Shown one piece after another: positions 45,542 to 55,777 of a DNA stretch of 64,000 nt. Each line of letters starts with the position of its first letter. Position 1 is the stretch's first letter. The DNA is from Alopecurus myosuroides. Lineage: Eukaryota > Streptophyta > Magnoliopsida > Poales > Poaceae. Under the pieces are notes generated by a model. That model did no database searches. It saw nothing but the letters and a program-made list of their open reading frames with translations, and was not told where the DNA came from. A program made the translations under genes and the position numbers. Location: NCBI GenBank assembly GCA_028641055.1, contig CM054062.1, positions 238,548,528 to 238,612,527 on the forward strand. The letters run 5' to 3'.

Positions 45542-46534
45542 CTATTTCTCCGCCAACCCAGCACCAATGATGGCCACGCGCTCCGGGAACTCGGGGTCAA
45601 CCTGGACTGTCTTGGTCTTCTTGGCAGCTTGGAAAGCAGTACCATGCTGGGTACTCGGCACACCTTGTGCGCCAGCTTGTGCGGACTGAGCCATGGCCAC
45701 CACCTCGTACATCTTCTTCTTCTCGGCAGCAATCACCATCGACTCCGCCAGCTGGGAGCTAGCAGAAGCACACTCCATGGATTTCTTGTAATCTCCCGAG
45801 ATGGTGATGATGCCATTGGGCCCGGGGATCTTCATCTTCAGGTAAGCCACATGGGTAGAGGCCATGAACTTGCTCAGAGCAGGCCTTCCGAGTAGAGCAT
45901 GATATGGGCTCTGATGATCCACCACCTCGAACTGCAGACGCTCTGTGCGGCAGTTCTCCCGAGTACCGAATAGCACATCAATCCACACTCGGCCAATCGG
46001 ATTGCACGAGATCCCGGGCACAATGCCATGGAAGGTGGTCTTGCTAGGCAGCATCATGTTCTCGGCCAGGCCAAGCTTCTCGAGTGTGTCCTTGTACACA
46101 ATGTTGATGCTGCTGCCGTTGTCGATCAGCACTTTGCTGAACCTCACATTCTTCTCGGGGCCCAGGAAGGTAGGATCCAGCACCAAGGCATAGGTACCCG
46201 GATTGGGCATCACCTTGGGGTGATCTGCCCGAGTCCACCTGATCTCCTGGTCGCACCAGTACATGTAGTGAGGGACAGCCGGAATCACTGCATTGACCTC
46301 CATGGCCCGCCTGTGCTGTGACTGCTTGTCGACTGCCTCAGAAGTGAAGATCATATAGCTCTCATGGTGCTCTTGGTACTGGTTGGAGCCATTGCCCCCA
46401 TTGTTGCCATTGTTGCCATTGTTGTTGCCCTGATAGTTGTTGTTGCCTCTGTTGTTGTTGTTGCGGTTGTAGTTGTTGTTGTTGTTGTTGCGGTATCTCT
46501 CATTGTTGAAGTTCCGGTTGGCTCCTAAAGCCAC
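45542..46534 (-). CDS. G3 aspartic protease segment
   Basis: 331 codons lie between two in-frame TAG codons (46535-46537 and 45542-45544), in the same frame as the flanking gag and RT segments. The N-terminal part is Asn-rich (GTT-type codon runs at about 46395-46510 on the plus strand). The protease-like core contains VLIDNGSSINIVY, with DNGS in place of the classical DTGS, and HALLGRPALSKF, where the retropepsin flap and the second hydrophobic-Gly pattern are expected. The substrate would be the element's own polyprotein. Both TAG codons probably replaced CAG by C-to-T change; readthrough is an alternative not provable here. Confidence 0.82.
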   Translation of the reverse strand: MALGANRNFNNERYRNNNNNNYNRNNNNRGNNNYQGNNNGNNGNNGGNGSNQYQEHHESYMIFTSEAVDKQSQHRRAMEVNAVIPAVPHYMYWCDQEIRWTRADHPKVMPNPGTYALVLDPTFLGPEKNVRFSKVLIDNGSSINIVYKDTLEKLGLAENMMLPSKTTFHGIVPGISCNPIGRVWIDVLFGTRENCRTERLQFEVVDHQSPYHALLGRPALSKFMASTHVAYLKMKIPGPNGIITISGDYKKSMECASASSQLAESMVIAAEKKKMYEVVAMAQSAQAGAQGVPSTQHGTAFQAAKKTKTVQVDPEFPERVAIIGAGLAEK

Positions 46535-48658
46535 CTAGTTGACATTCTCTCTTCTCGGGTACACTGGCGGCCGAGCTGCAGGAGCGCGAGTAGGCTGAAC
46601 AGTGGCATTTGCGGCTGGCAGAGGAGGTGGAGGAGGCAAGCCATCACTCTTGATCACATCCCACCATTCGCATTGCCGAGTAGTGTGATTGGCAGGCCTT
46701 GAGGGGTGGTGAGTGTGGAAGCTACACGGACCATCCTTCATGTCATCGAAGACAAACTTCTTCGGCTGCTCGGAGTTCCCGCTACCCGACTGCGCAGTGC
46801 GGAACGGTTTCTTGTTGCCTTGGCCCTGGTTCTGGTTCTGCCCGTAGGCTCCAGCAGATTTCTGCCTTTGGCCACCACCGCCTCCGACATTCACTGCATT
46901 CACCTCTTCGGGATCATACCGAGTATCTACTCGGCGCTTGCTGCGGAACTCGTTGCGCTTGCTGCTGTTGAAGTTCCTTCTCGGCTCAGAGGAGTCCATC
47001 AATGGCTGAGTGGGATCGCCGAGTGCGTACTGATCCGCAATCTTGATGGTCTCGGCCAAGGTGTTCGGCATCTCCCTCTGCAATCTCTGCCAAAGCATGC
47101 TGCCATGTCGGCAACCCTGCGCAAACCAAGTGATGGCCTGCGCCTCATTCACACCCTCACAGGTGTTCCTCAAGGTGCTCCACCGAGTAAGGTACTCGCG
47201 GTCCGTCTCGTCTTCTCGCTGCCTGCAAGCCGAGAGCTGCTGTGGCCTATTCGGCCTCTTGTAGGTGCTGGTGAAGTTGCTGATGAAGGCATCCGAGAAG
47301 TCCAGCCAGCAGTTAATGCTGTTCTTGGGCAAGTTGTTGAGCCAAGTGCGAGCTGGACCCTCTAGCATCTGCGGCACATAGCGCACCGCCCATCTCCTGT
47401 TGCCGTTCGCGATATGGACCGCGGTGACGTAATCATTGAGCCAATCTTCAGGCTTGGTGCTGCCGTTGTAACTCTTGGTGCCTCTCGCAAGCTGGAAGCC
47501 CTTCACGGAAGGCTCATTCATGATGCGCGGGCCAAAGCACTCGGGGCCAGGAGGACCCGTGCTCTCAAGCCGCGCCGACAAGCTGATACGGTCCAACTGG
47601 TGCCTTGCATCTCCAGGCGCCAACATGCGCTCACCCACACGGTCATGGATGTCATAACCAGCCATCTCCATAGCCGAGTAGCCATCATCATACCTATCCA
47701 TCTGCATGGCTGCAGGCTGCTCCACCGGGTTAGCGACCGGTGCCACTGGGCGCGGCTGCTGCCTCTGCCGAGTAGGCGGAGCTGCGGGTTGCCGAGAAGT
47801 ACCCGGACGCGCGGCTTCTCGGGGACGGCTTTGAGCTTGATGGGCTTGAGAGCCTGCTCTTGCAGCGTTGTGTTCCTGCCCGGCCTGCTGCGGCACCGCA
47901 ACCTGTTTCGCGGCAGCAGCCGGGTCATACACCTGCATCTGCCTGTCTCTACCCGAACGCCCGCTGCGGCTCTTCTCGCGGCTCGGATGTGGAGATGAGG
48001 CTTGATCGTTAGATCTTGCCGCATGCGAGTGAACCACCTGCGAAGCTCCAGCTCCCGGGTTGGCCTTGCGGAACTCCTCGTTCTGCCTGGCGGCCTCCAG
48101 CACCAACTCGTTGAGCCTCTCCTGCTGCCTGAGACGCGCCTCTCCATCTAGGCGCGGCAACTCGGCAGCCACAGCCTGCGCAGCCCTGAGCGTCTTGGCG
48201 GGTGTGCTGTACCTTGGCCTTGTGAAGGTGTTCGCGGTAGCGGACTGCGCGGGCTCCTCCGCGACAGTCGCCATCTCGGCACCCAGGTTGCGCCGCGTAG
48301 CACCCACTCTGCTGGGCCTCCTGGCGATTGGCGTGAAGCCGTGCGCCTTGTTGTACTCGAGCTGGTCCAGGCTCAGCTCCAACCTGATCTTCTCCAACTC
48401 CGCCTGCTCGGCGAGCAGCTCCTGGCGTTGCCGCTCGAGCTGCTCCCGCGCGGCTAGGAGCTCGACGTCGGTGGGCGTGGGCATGCCGGTTCGCGCGGCA
48501 GACGCGGGGATGACCGTAGACGTGGAAGGTGGCAGGTTGCTCTCCTTCTCGTAGGGCCGGTGGTTCCTGCCACCAGCGGGCGGGTCGTCAACCTCCTCGA
48601 CAACGGCCGCAGCGCCCGTAGCAGCTGCGCCAGTGTTTGCCGCCAAGCCCGTCACCAT
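46535..48658 (-). CDS. G3 Gag
   Basis: The frame is open from 48877, but the likely start is the ATG at 48658 (MVTGLAAN), because upstream codons read as leader. The first third is Ala/Arg/Gln-rich with a coiled-coil stretch (EQLERQRQELLAEQAELEK). The retrotransposon gag domain (PF03732 type) follows around WLNDYVTAVHIANG, MLEGPARTWLNNLP and REDETDREYLTRW. A zinc-binding-like segment with Cys-His-His-Cys spacing (CSFHTHHPSRPANHTTRQC) lies near the end. TAG at 46535-46537 ends the segment, with the same frame continuing into protease. It forms the particle shell and packages RNA in related elements. Confidence 0.88.
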   Translation of the reverse strand: MVTGLAANTGAAATGAAAVVEEVDDPPAGGRNHRPYEKESNLPPSTSTVIPASAARTGMPTPTDVELLAAREQLERQRQELLAEQAELEKIRLELSLDQLEYNKAHGFTPIARRPSRVGATRRNLGAEMATVAEEPAQSATANTFTRPRYSTPAKTLRAAQAVAAELPRLDGEARLRQQERLNELVLEAARQNEEFRKANPGAGASQVVHSHAARSNDQASSPHPSREKSRSGRSGRDRQMQVYDPAAAAKQVAVPQQAGQEHNAARAGSQAHQAQSRPREAARPGTSRQPAAPPTRQRQQPRPVAPVANPVEQPAAMQMDRYDDGYSAMEMAGYDIHDRVGERMLAPGDARHQLDRISLSARLESTGPPGPECFGPRIMNEPSVKGFQLARGTKSYNGSTKPEDWLNDYVTAVHIANGNRRWAVRYVPQMLEGPARTWLNNLPKNSINCWLDFSDAFISNFTSTYKRPNRPQQLSACRQREDETDREYLTRWSTLRNTCEGVNEAQAITWFAQGCRHGSMLWQRLQREMPNTLAETIKIADQYALGDPTQPLMDSSEPRRNFNSSKRNEFRSKRRVDTRYDPEEVNAVNVGGGGGQRQKSAGAYGQNQNQGQGNKKPFRTAQSGSGNSEQPKKFVFDDMKDGPCSFHTHHPSRPANHTTRQCEWWDVIKSDGLPPPPPLPAANATVQPTRAPAARPPVYPRRENVN

Positions 48659-48958
48659 CACCTCAGCGCAGGCCTTCCGCGAGCAGCAACCACCGCGGGA
48701 GGATCCTCCGCGTCTTGCACCAGCTCGGGGTAGGCGCTGTTGGCGACGGTGGCGACGTAGACGAGATGCGAGCCGAAGGAGATCACCGAGCCGCCCTCCG
48801 GCATGGCCATGCCGCCGAAACAGCCGGCGTTGTCGGTGACGAAGTCGAAGGAGCCGAATCTGTGGACAAGGCCACAAACTACGCGCTCCGCTGATGAAGA
48901 TCCCGTCCGAACAGAAACTCCAGCCAGCGCCGCTGGTTGCCCCACGGTGGGCGCCAAC
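48659..48958 (-). promoter_or_regulatory. G3 leader with primer binding site
   Basis: On the minus strand TGGCGCCCACCGTGGGGC at 48956-48939 starts two bases after the 5' LTR end, the usual place for the tRNA primer site in such Gypsy elements. The rest is untranslated leader up to the gag ATG at 48658. Confidence 0.82.
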
Positions 48959-49869
48959 TGTCGTGGTGGTGTCACGGCAGATGCCATGGGATGGCTAATG
49001 ATGTGGGGACGATGGACGCTGGAGGTGTCCGGGGAGGGATCACGCGACGAGTAGCCGCGTGAGGTAAGATCCACACAACACAAACAACACGATATACCCA
49101 GGTTCAGGGCCCTCGTGAGGAGGTAAAACCCCTACTCCTGCCTTTCTCTATGTATTACGATGTCTCACCGAGTAGCCACAGTACAAATGGTAACGCTACC
49201 GAGTAGCCCCTTGCCCCTCTCCGAGTAGAGCTAGGTCAAGAACTTAGGGTTTCTAGGGTTTCTAGTGAGCCACTGATAACGTCTATGGGAGCATGCCTCG
49301 CGCAGGAGGCGGCGGGGCACCTTATATACGCGGTGCCCAGCCGGATACGTCCAAATCTAGACAAGTGTCGACATAATGTGCACACTGTCCTTTCTCCGAG
49401 TACCCGCTGACAGCTTTGGTCGTTGATCTTGTCTGCTTCTGTAAAGTCGTTGGGCAAAACTAGGGGACATACTGGTATCACTGTACCTAGTCACAGAGTA
49501 GGTCCCCCTTATCCTGCCACGGCCTGCTTCCATGCTGTCACTGTCAGACAGACCGTCCCCACGTGAACAGTAGTTCGAATGCTGCCAAGTACGGACCCAG
49601 GATACGCGGGATCCTGTGTCAGAACGGCTCCTTTGACTTCCTGCCCGAGTAGTTTCCCGCCAAAGGTTCCCGCCAATTGTACTCGGGCCAAACCTTCTAC
49701 TCGTCAGGGCAGAACTTGACTGATATCTCCTTCTGGTCATCTTGAGGTGAGACCGAGTAGCAGTCGACCGGGTAGCGAGTACCCGGTAGTCGGCTACTCG
49801 ACCAAACCTCTCTTCTGTAAGCGGCCTTTACCACCTGTCTTTACCCTACTCGGGGGTAACCCCCCGACA
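48959..49869 (-). repeat. 5' LTR of G3
   Basis: 911 bp, nearly identical to 34532-35442. The TATA box TATATAAG lies on the minus strand near 49330-49323. It is bounded by TGTCG...CGACA and followed by the target duplication CACAC. Confidence 0.95.
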
Positions 49870-49874
49870 CACAC

Positions 49875-50648
49875 CCCTATAGATGAAACGTATTCGAGTT
49901 TAGATGTAGGCATGGACATAGGGGGAGTGTTATCCTAATACATTGGATTCTCCCTCCCCCCATTATGCCCAAAGCAAAAATTCATTATGATCTCTCTTTT
50001 TCTAATGTTGAATTGTGAGCTTCAATGTCGAGAATTGGCAATGCACCCAAGATACATCTTCGCGGTTGCATACCATGATCTCTTACATGGTGGCCTAGGC
50101 CACCAACCTCTTCGTTTCGAAGAGTTGGATCTTAGTTGGGTTTTTCTACTTGTCATTTCATTTCATTTCGTGTGTTTTTTCCTTCTAAGTGGTTCTTCCT
50201 AGGAAAATCCCACTCAATTGGTATTTTATTTGGTTGTTTCTTGCTCTTGAGAGGGATAAGTACTAGTCTCAGTTTGTTAATCTATCCTAAGCCTTTCTCT
50301 CAAAAGGCCTTTCTTTTCTAAGCACTAGTGTCGTCCTTTGAAAACGAGGAAATTTCGAATCAGGAGGCAGTCAGAATTTCCGGTCCAGTTCTGGACCGGA
50401 ATATCCGGCTGTACCGGAATATCCGGTTCAAGTATGAACCGGAATATCCAGTTCGGCGCACATCATAAAGCCTGGAGCCCGACGGGGAGGGGCAGTTCTT
50501 GCCCTTTTCCCATCCGCTCCTCTCCACCCCAACGCCGCCGCCGTGATTCTTGGCCTCCCGGGCCGTTTCCTCCGCGGGATCTTGGAGCTTTGGCCCGGAT
50601 CTCGTTCCCCTCGTGATTTGGAACGTTTCTACCCAAGCATCTTTCTCC
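49875..50648 (+). other. Copia spacer and leader of the extra gene
   Basis: An internal polypurine tract ATAGGGGGAG lies at 49918-49927. Three copies of ACCGGAATATCCGG type occur at about 50395-50451. From about 50460 the sequence becomes G/C-rich like a plant 5' leader and leads to the ATG at 50649. Confidence 0.65.
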
Positions 50649-52472
50649 ATGGACTCCGGTAATGTTCAAATCTCTTGAATCTTGGTGCTATAACCCTACC
50701 TATCCATGGATTTGCGTTTTTGTTGGCTATGCTTGGTAGAATTTGTTCCGGAGAGGTCCCCTTGCATGCTAGAAACGATAGATTAGATTCACTTGAGTAC
50801 AATCTTCGTTGAAATCTGAGATTTAGATTGATTTGGTGCTGTTCCGCAACCTACCGGAATATCCGGTCCACGACTGAACCGGAATATCCGGGTAACCGGA
50901 ATATCCGGTTCAGTTTTGAACCGGAATATCCGGCTATGTCCAGTACTGTTTTAGGGCAGCCCCAAATTAATCTTTCCCAGATTTCTACCTCGATTGTTTC
51001 CTGGAATCTCCTCTATTGTTTTTATGCATGATTGTTTCCGTTGTTTGACACTAGTGTACTCATCTTGTGCTATTCCTCTACTATCTTGTTTCACAGGTGA
51101 TGAGGGTGAGAGGCACGTTCCGAAGCGCAAGAAGCAGGTTTCTGTCAGAAACAAGAGGAAGCCTCGGCTCAACTATAAGACCGACATTCCTGTTCAGGAC
51201 TTCAATGAGCTCAGGAAGGAGGATGTCTATCTTTCTCCGCGTGTTGCAAATATTGATCCTCGGTTCTGGAATCTGGTGCAGTCCTATATCTATGCTGATA
51301 TCTATTGTGACTACCGTTATCCTTGCCGTGCTATGCATCCATATGACCATGCCGCTCTCAAGGCCAAGGAGGAATTTGCTGATGCAGCTAGTATTGTTGA
51401 GCGGTTTGGACTAGTGAAGCTTATGGAGACTCAGTGCAACTACAACACACAGCTTGTGATGCAGTTTATGTCCACTCTAGTGTTCAGCACTCAGGATATT
51501 GTGTGCCGCCTCAAGTGGATGTCTGAGTCCACAGCGTGTGAAGCATCTTTCGAGAGGTTTGCCCGTCGTCTTGGATACTCTTACCGCGATCACCCTCCTC
51601 TTGGTCGCCGCGTCCATGAGGTTGATAGGCCGAGGAGGGAAGTGGCCATGGCTGAGCTGTATGCCCCTGGTTTCACCGTTGGGGGACTTGAGGGACTTCT
51701 TCCACTTTATGATCAGCTGGTTCACATTTTCAGATCCTTCCTTGTGCCGAGTGGAGGTAACAATGATGCTCTCACCACTCCTTTATGCAACCTTCTGATT
51801 CTGGCTAAGGAGTGCATGGAGGAAGAGGACCCGTCTGTCTCCTATACTGTGGATGTGATGGACATCATCTATCACGAGCTTTACTCTGCTATGATTGGTG
51901 GCTACACCATTCCCTATGCTCCCTATATCATGATGCTCATCAAGTATGAGATGAGGAAGGAGTACACAGAGTTACCCATGGCTGAGCACAAGGTCAAGAA
52001 GCTGTATGTCAAGAGGAAGATGAAGACTGCTGCTGCTTCTCAGAGTGCTCCTTTTGAGGGTGGTTCCTCTATGGGAGGTCCTTCTTCTGGCTCTCAGTCT
52101 GCACCCAGGGCACCCGTTTCTGATATTAGCACTTTGCGCCACGTCAGGAAGCTCTCCTGGTTTCATCGCAACATGCTCTGCATGAAGGTGGATATTCACA
52201 AGGAGCAGTACAGGGCGTATCGCAGGGACAGTGCCATGGCTAGCTCACAGCGACAGATTCTCCACCACGTGAGTGGTGGCACTGGTGATGTACCTGCTCC
52301 TATCGCTGCTCAGTCTTTCTCTGCTTGGTCTGCTGGGGATTTCACTCCTTGGGAGAGCATTGAGGCGGCTCTCCGGTCTACTCAGGATACTGCTTCTGGA
52401 GCTCATGATGAGGATGATGATGAGGAGGAGTCTGATGCTGAGCAGGAGTCTGGAGGCGAGTCGGATGCTTAG
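50649..52472 (+). CDS. Spliced extra gene after Copia pol (461 residues, unknown function)
   Basis: Proposed exon 1 is 50649-50658 and exon 2 is 51097-52472. The donor reads CCGGTAATG and the acceptor TTTCACAGGTG, with matching phase. Starting instead from 50994 would add 34 unlikely residues from the intron. The protein has a basic N-terminus (PKRKKQ, RNKRKPR) and a helical middle (FWNLVQSYIYADIY, ERFGLVKLMETQ, PLCNLLILAKECM). It ends in a Ser/Gly/Ala linker and an acidic tail (DEDDDEEESDAEQ). The middle resembles the putative plant transposon protein family that I know only loosely (PF20167 type). It occupies the env-like position of SIRE-type elements, but no signal peptide or membrane anchor is visible, so an envelope role is not supported. 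The intron carries four near-palindromes of the LTR type. Confidence 0.7.
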
Positions 52473-53057
52473 ACCGTGTCTGGGACGTTAGATTAGCTAT
52501 TTCCCTCCTTTTTGGTGTCTCGATGCCAAAGGGGGAGAAGTAGCTATTAGACTACGGGATTTGCATGGGTTTGGGCACAAGCATTTGCTTTTATCTTTCG
52601 TTGAGAGCTTGTGTCCATTTTAGTATCTTCGTTTGTCGTGCTCGTGAACTTATGTCGTTTATTGTCTCGTTTAAAACTATGTGTGCTATTGTGTGTGAGA
52701 CTTTGTTGGTTATCTGGATATTATCATGGTTTATCTATTAGTGGTGTGATGGTTATCTATCGTATATGTTGAGGAGATTATCTATGGTTGTGCTTGGTTA
52801 TTCTTGGATATATCATCTTCGCACAAGGTATATACTTCTTTTTTACACTCAACATATTGGTGATATTGACTCATTGGCATGTTTGCTACTTGTTGGAAAT
52901 TTCTCCATATACATCATTGCATCTATTTGCGCTTGAGGCAAACAAAAGATATGCATAGAGATAGGGGGAGATATTTCCATCTTGTTTCAAACATGATTCC
53001 TGTCAAGGTTTTATTGCAAATCTTAGTATTGTCATCTAACACCAAAAAGGGGGAGAT
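52473..53057 (+). promoter_or_regulatory. Copia 3' region with repeated polypurine tracts
   Basis: Purine tracts occur at about 52527-52540 (CAAAGGGGGAGAAG), 52961-52971 (ATAGGGGGAGA) and 53042-53057 (CAAAAAGGGGGAGA), the last directly before the 3' LTR. Repeated tracts are a known trait of SIRE-type elements. No other gene is seen. Confidence 0.85.
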
Positions 53058-54490
53058 TGAAAGTGCATTTCGTTTTCCCAGTGTTTTGTGTGTTAGTTAA
53101 CAATACTAAGTACATTATTTATCGAGGTGTTTAGCGTGCAGGTGTTATACCTAACATCGGCATCGATCACCGAAAAGTCGGTGAAGTTTGGCCTGAGAGT
53201 TTTGGGACAGAACTCAACCGGATTATTCGGACCGGATTATTCATCCTGGACCGGATATTCCAGTTGCTATTGAAGGTGCGCGAAAACTGCTAAGGACTGG
53301 AATTTTGCTCACAGAAGTGAACCGGATTATTCGGACCGGATTATTCATCCTGGACCGGATATTCCGGTTGCTATTGAAGGTGCGCGAAAACTGCTAAGGA
53401 CTGGAAGTTTTGCTCACAGAAGTGAACCGGATTATTTGGTCCGGATTATTCATCCTGGACCGGATATTCCGGTTGCTACGAAAAATGGCTAAGGACTGGA
53501 AGCTTGGAGCTACTGGAGTCAACCGGATTATTTGTACCGGATATTTCATATCCATACCGGATATTCCGGTTGTAGTTGAAGAAGTGGAAAAATGGCTAAG
53601 GACTAGAAGATATGCGTACTGGCATCTACCGGATTATTTGTACCGGATTATTCCGGAACAACCGGATAATCCGGTACAGCTCTGCAGATCTGCGTGGAGC
53701 AAGCTGACCGGACATTCCGGTCCAAAACTGGACCGGATATTCCGGTACCTTTTTTCCTGCACAACGACTAGTTGTGAGGAGGGGCTATAAATACCCCTCC
53801 TCTTCTTCCCAAAGACCAAGTTCTTCCCCTTAGCATTTATGAGCATTTAAGAACTCACCAAATCTCTCATAACTCCCAATCCCTCCACCCAATATTGAAG
53901 ATCTTTGGAGGATTGAAGGAGAAGGCCCCGATCTACATCTTCACCGAGCCGTTCTTCATTTCCCCCTCTCTAGCTTGAGGGATCTTGCCTAGGGTTTCCT
54001 CTTGTGGAGAACCTAGGCATCTTGTTTCTTGTTGGTGATTCAAGAAGAGTTGGGAGCCCCCAATTAAGTTGTGGGTGTGTGCCCCAAGTTGTTTGTAAAG
54101 GATTCGATCCCCGCCTCAAAGGGGTTCTATAGTGCAAGGTGAACTAGGCCTTTGTGGCGAAGTTCATCGGAGAATAGGGTGAAGCCTTAGTGGCGTTGAG
54201 TAGGCCTTTGTGGCGAGCTCACACCCCTCCAACGAGACGTACTCCCCTAAAAGGGAGGAACTCGGAAATACATCGTGTCTCCGTGTGCTTCCATCGGTTA
54301 CCTCGTTCCTCCCTCTTTTTACTTACTTGTACTTGTTGCATTAATTGCTTGTCTTGTCATATAGGTAAATTCACCACTAGTTGCACTATCTAGAGAATTT
54401 ACCTTCTTGTCAAGCCTAAACTTTGAGAAAAATTAAAATTGGTCGTAGCACCTATTCACCCCCCCTCTAGGTGCCCATACTTTGCTTTCA
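53058..54490 (+). repeat. 3' LTR of the Copia element
   Basis: 1433 bp, with the same ends and palindrome array as the 5' LTR, followed by the target duplication CATGG at 54491-54495. Confidence 0.95.
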
Positions 54491-54495
54491 CATGG

Positions 54496-55740
54496 CCGCC
54501 CCCGTGGAAGTGAAAAAGATGACCGGGGTCAAGGTCACCACTACCCGCCGAAAGAACAAGCGGCCCATGTCGGACGGGTAAGTCTATTCCGAATTACTTT
54601 GTGTTTGCAATCTTTTTACTGTTTTGTCTCTTTTGCCCGAGATGATTCATTTGCACTTGGTTTTTTCTCCATTCCCTTCTTCTCTCGCAGCAAACCAATT
54701 GGCATTGAGATCACCGAGATGCCCAAGTTCATCATGACCCCGAAGCGCTCTGCCTCGGGGAGATCAAGCTCCAGGACTCCTCCAGTTATCGGGATCCCGG
54801 ATGAGAGAGGCTATGTCGACCTCGACGCCGAGGACGCAGAAGCCTGTGACGCTGATGTCCCCGATATGCAGATCCCAGAGAGGGAGGACCAAGATCTCGG
54901 TGCTGGCGACATGGGCGATGAGATGGAGACCAATGAGGCTTCAGAACGCCCGGAGCCGGCTACTGAGCAGCAACAAGAGCAGCAACAGCAGCAAGGAGAA
55001 CCAGCGTAGCAACAAGCGCCAGCACAGCAACAAGTTCCACCACCAGTAGCAGCGACACCGCCAACACCACCGAGAACAACAACAGCACCCTCTGCGACCC
55101 CGGTCGCAACAGCATCAGCATCAACAACAGCACCAACTCCCCAGCAGCAGCGGCAGCCACAGACCCAACAGCAGCAACATCAGGCCCAACAGCAATAGCA
55201 GGAGGAACAACAACGACACCAACTCCCCCAGCAGCAACAACAGCTCCTACCCGCACCCGGAAGCGACTCGTAGTCCAGTATGCGCCCTCGCGGGCCACCG
55301 CGCTTGGAGAGGGCAGCCCATAGAAAAGCACTGGGGGACTTGTAAAAGTGCCCATAGCCCCTCGGTCAAAGAAATCCAAAGTACAACAGAAGAAGTCCGG
55401 GCTGGGGAAAACTAAATCCGGCACTTTGGCGATCATCTCGGACACCTAGATTGTGCAGCATCAAGGACTTGGGACGCTCCAGCAGGATCTGGAGACGACC
55501 TTGGACCGCGTCGGCTACATTGATCCGGACTATGCCAGGAAGAAACTAGGCCCGCTGGACCATTACCGCAAAGACTGGAATCGGGCCGATGTTGGTCCGA
55601 TATCGATGGTGGTTGCGGCCTCCAGCAGCACACTGGCGCACAAGATGTATTTCTTGCGCAGTGCCGCTGAAGACGCCGAGCTCACTTCTCGGGTAAGTAA
55701 CATCTTGTCTTTTCGATTTTTCCGAGATTGCAACTTGTGA
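54496..55740 (+). pseudogene. G2 antisense gene, copy B of exons 3-4
   Basis: It corresponds to 24651-25867 of copy A. Relative to copy A it has TAG at 55007-55009 (TGG in A), TAG at 55321-55323 (CAG in A) and TAG at 55447-55449 (CAG in A), plus length changes in the CAG/CAA tract. The conserved LDHYRKDWNRADVG block remains readable near 55556. Not functional. Confidence 0.75.
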
Positions 55741-55777
55741 ATCCGAGATCAGTACCTATATCCAGTCTTTGCGGTAA

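Larger units (their letters stand above)
34532..49869 (-). mobile_element. G3: nearly intact Tat/Retand-like Gypsy retrotransposon with antisense gene
   Basis: LTRs of 911 bp (34532-35442 and 48959-49869) are flanked by CACAC at 34527-34531 and 49870-49874. On the minus strand the order is 5' LTR, primer site, gag, protease, RT, RNaseH, integrase, spacer, (opposite-strand gene), 3' LTR. The length is 15,338 bp. The LTRs differ at only three sites by hand count (near 34909, 35046 and 35439), so the insertion is young. An extra gene on the opposite strand between pol and the 3' LTR is known for Tat/Retand-type grass elements such as Grande and RIRE2. The lack of a chromodomain after integrase also fits. 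Two TAG codons interrupt the gag-pol frame. Confidence 0.93.
27010..54490 (+). mobile_element. SIRE/Maximus-like Copia retrotransposon, interrupted by G3
   Basis: LTRs of 1433 bp each (27010-28442 and 53058-54490) are flanked by CATGG at 27005-27009 and 54491-54495. Without the G3 insertion the element is about 12.1 kb. Order: primer site, gag, pol (protease, integrase, RT, RNaseH), G3 insertion, spacer, spliced extra gene, several polypurine tracts, 3' LTR. The long gag, the extra gene after pol and the repeated polypurine tracts are traits known for the SIRE/Maximus lineage. By hand count the LTRs differ at about 15 substitutions and two 1-base indels. Two in-frame stops and a frame change in gag-pol suggest this copy is not autonomous. 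Confidence 0.92.

Noticed and set aside
50649..52472. Viral envelope gene
   Set aside because: Position suggests it, but no signal peptide, membrane anchor or glycoprotein cysteine pattern is visible.
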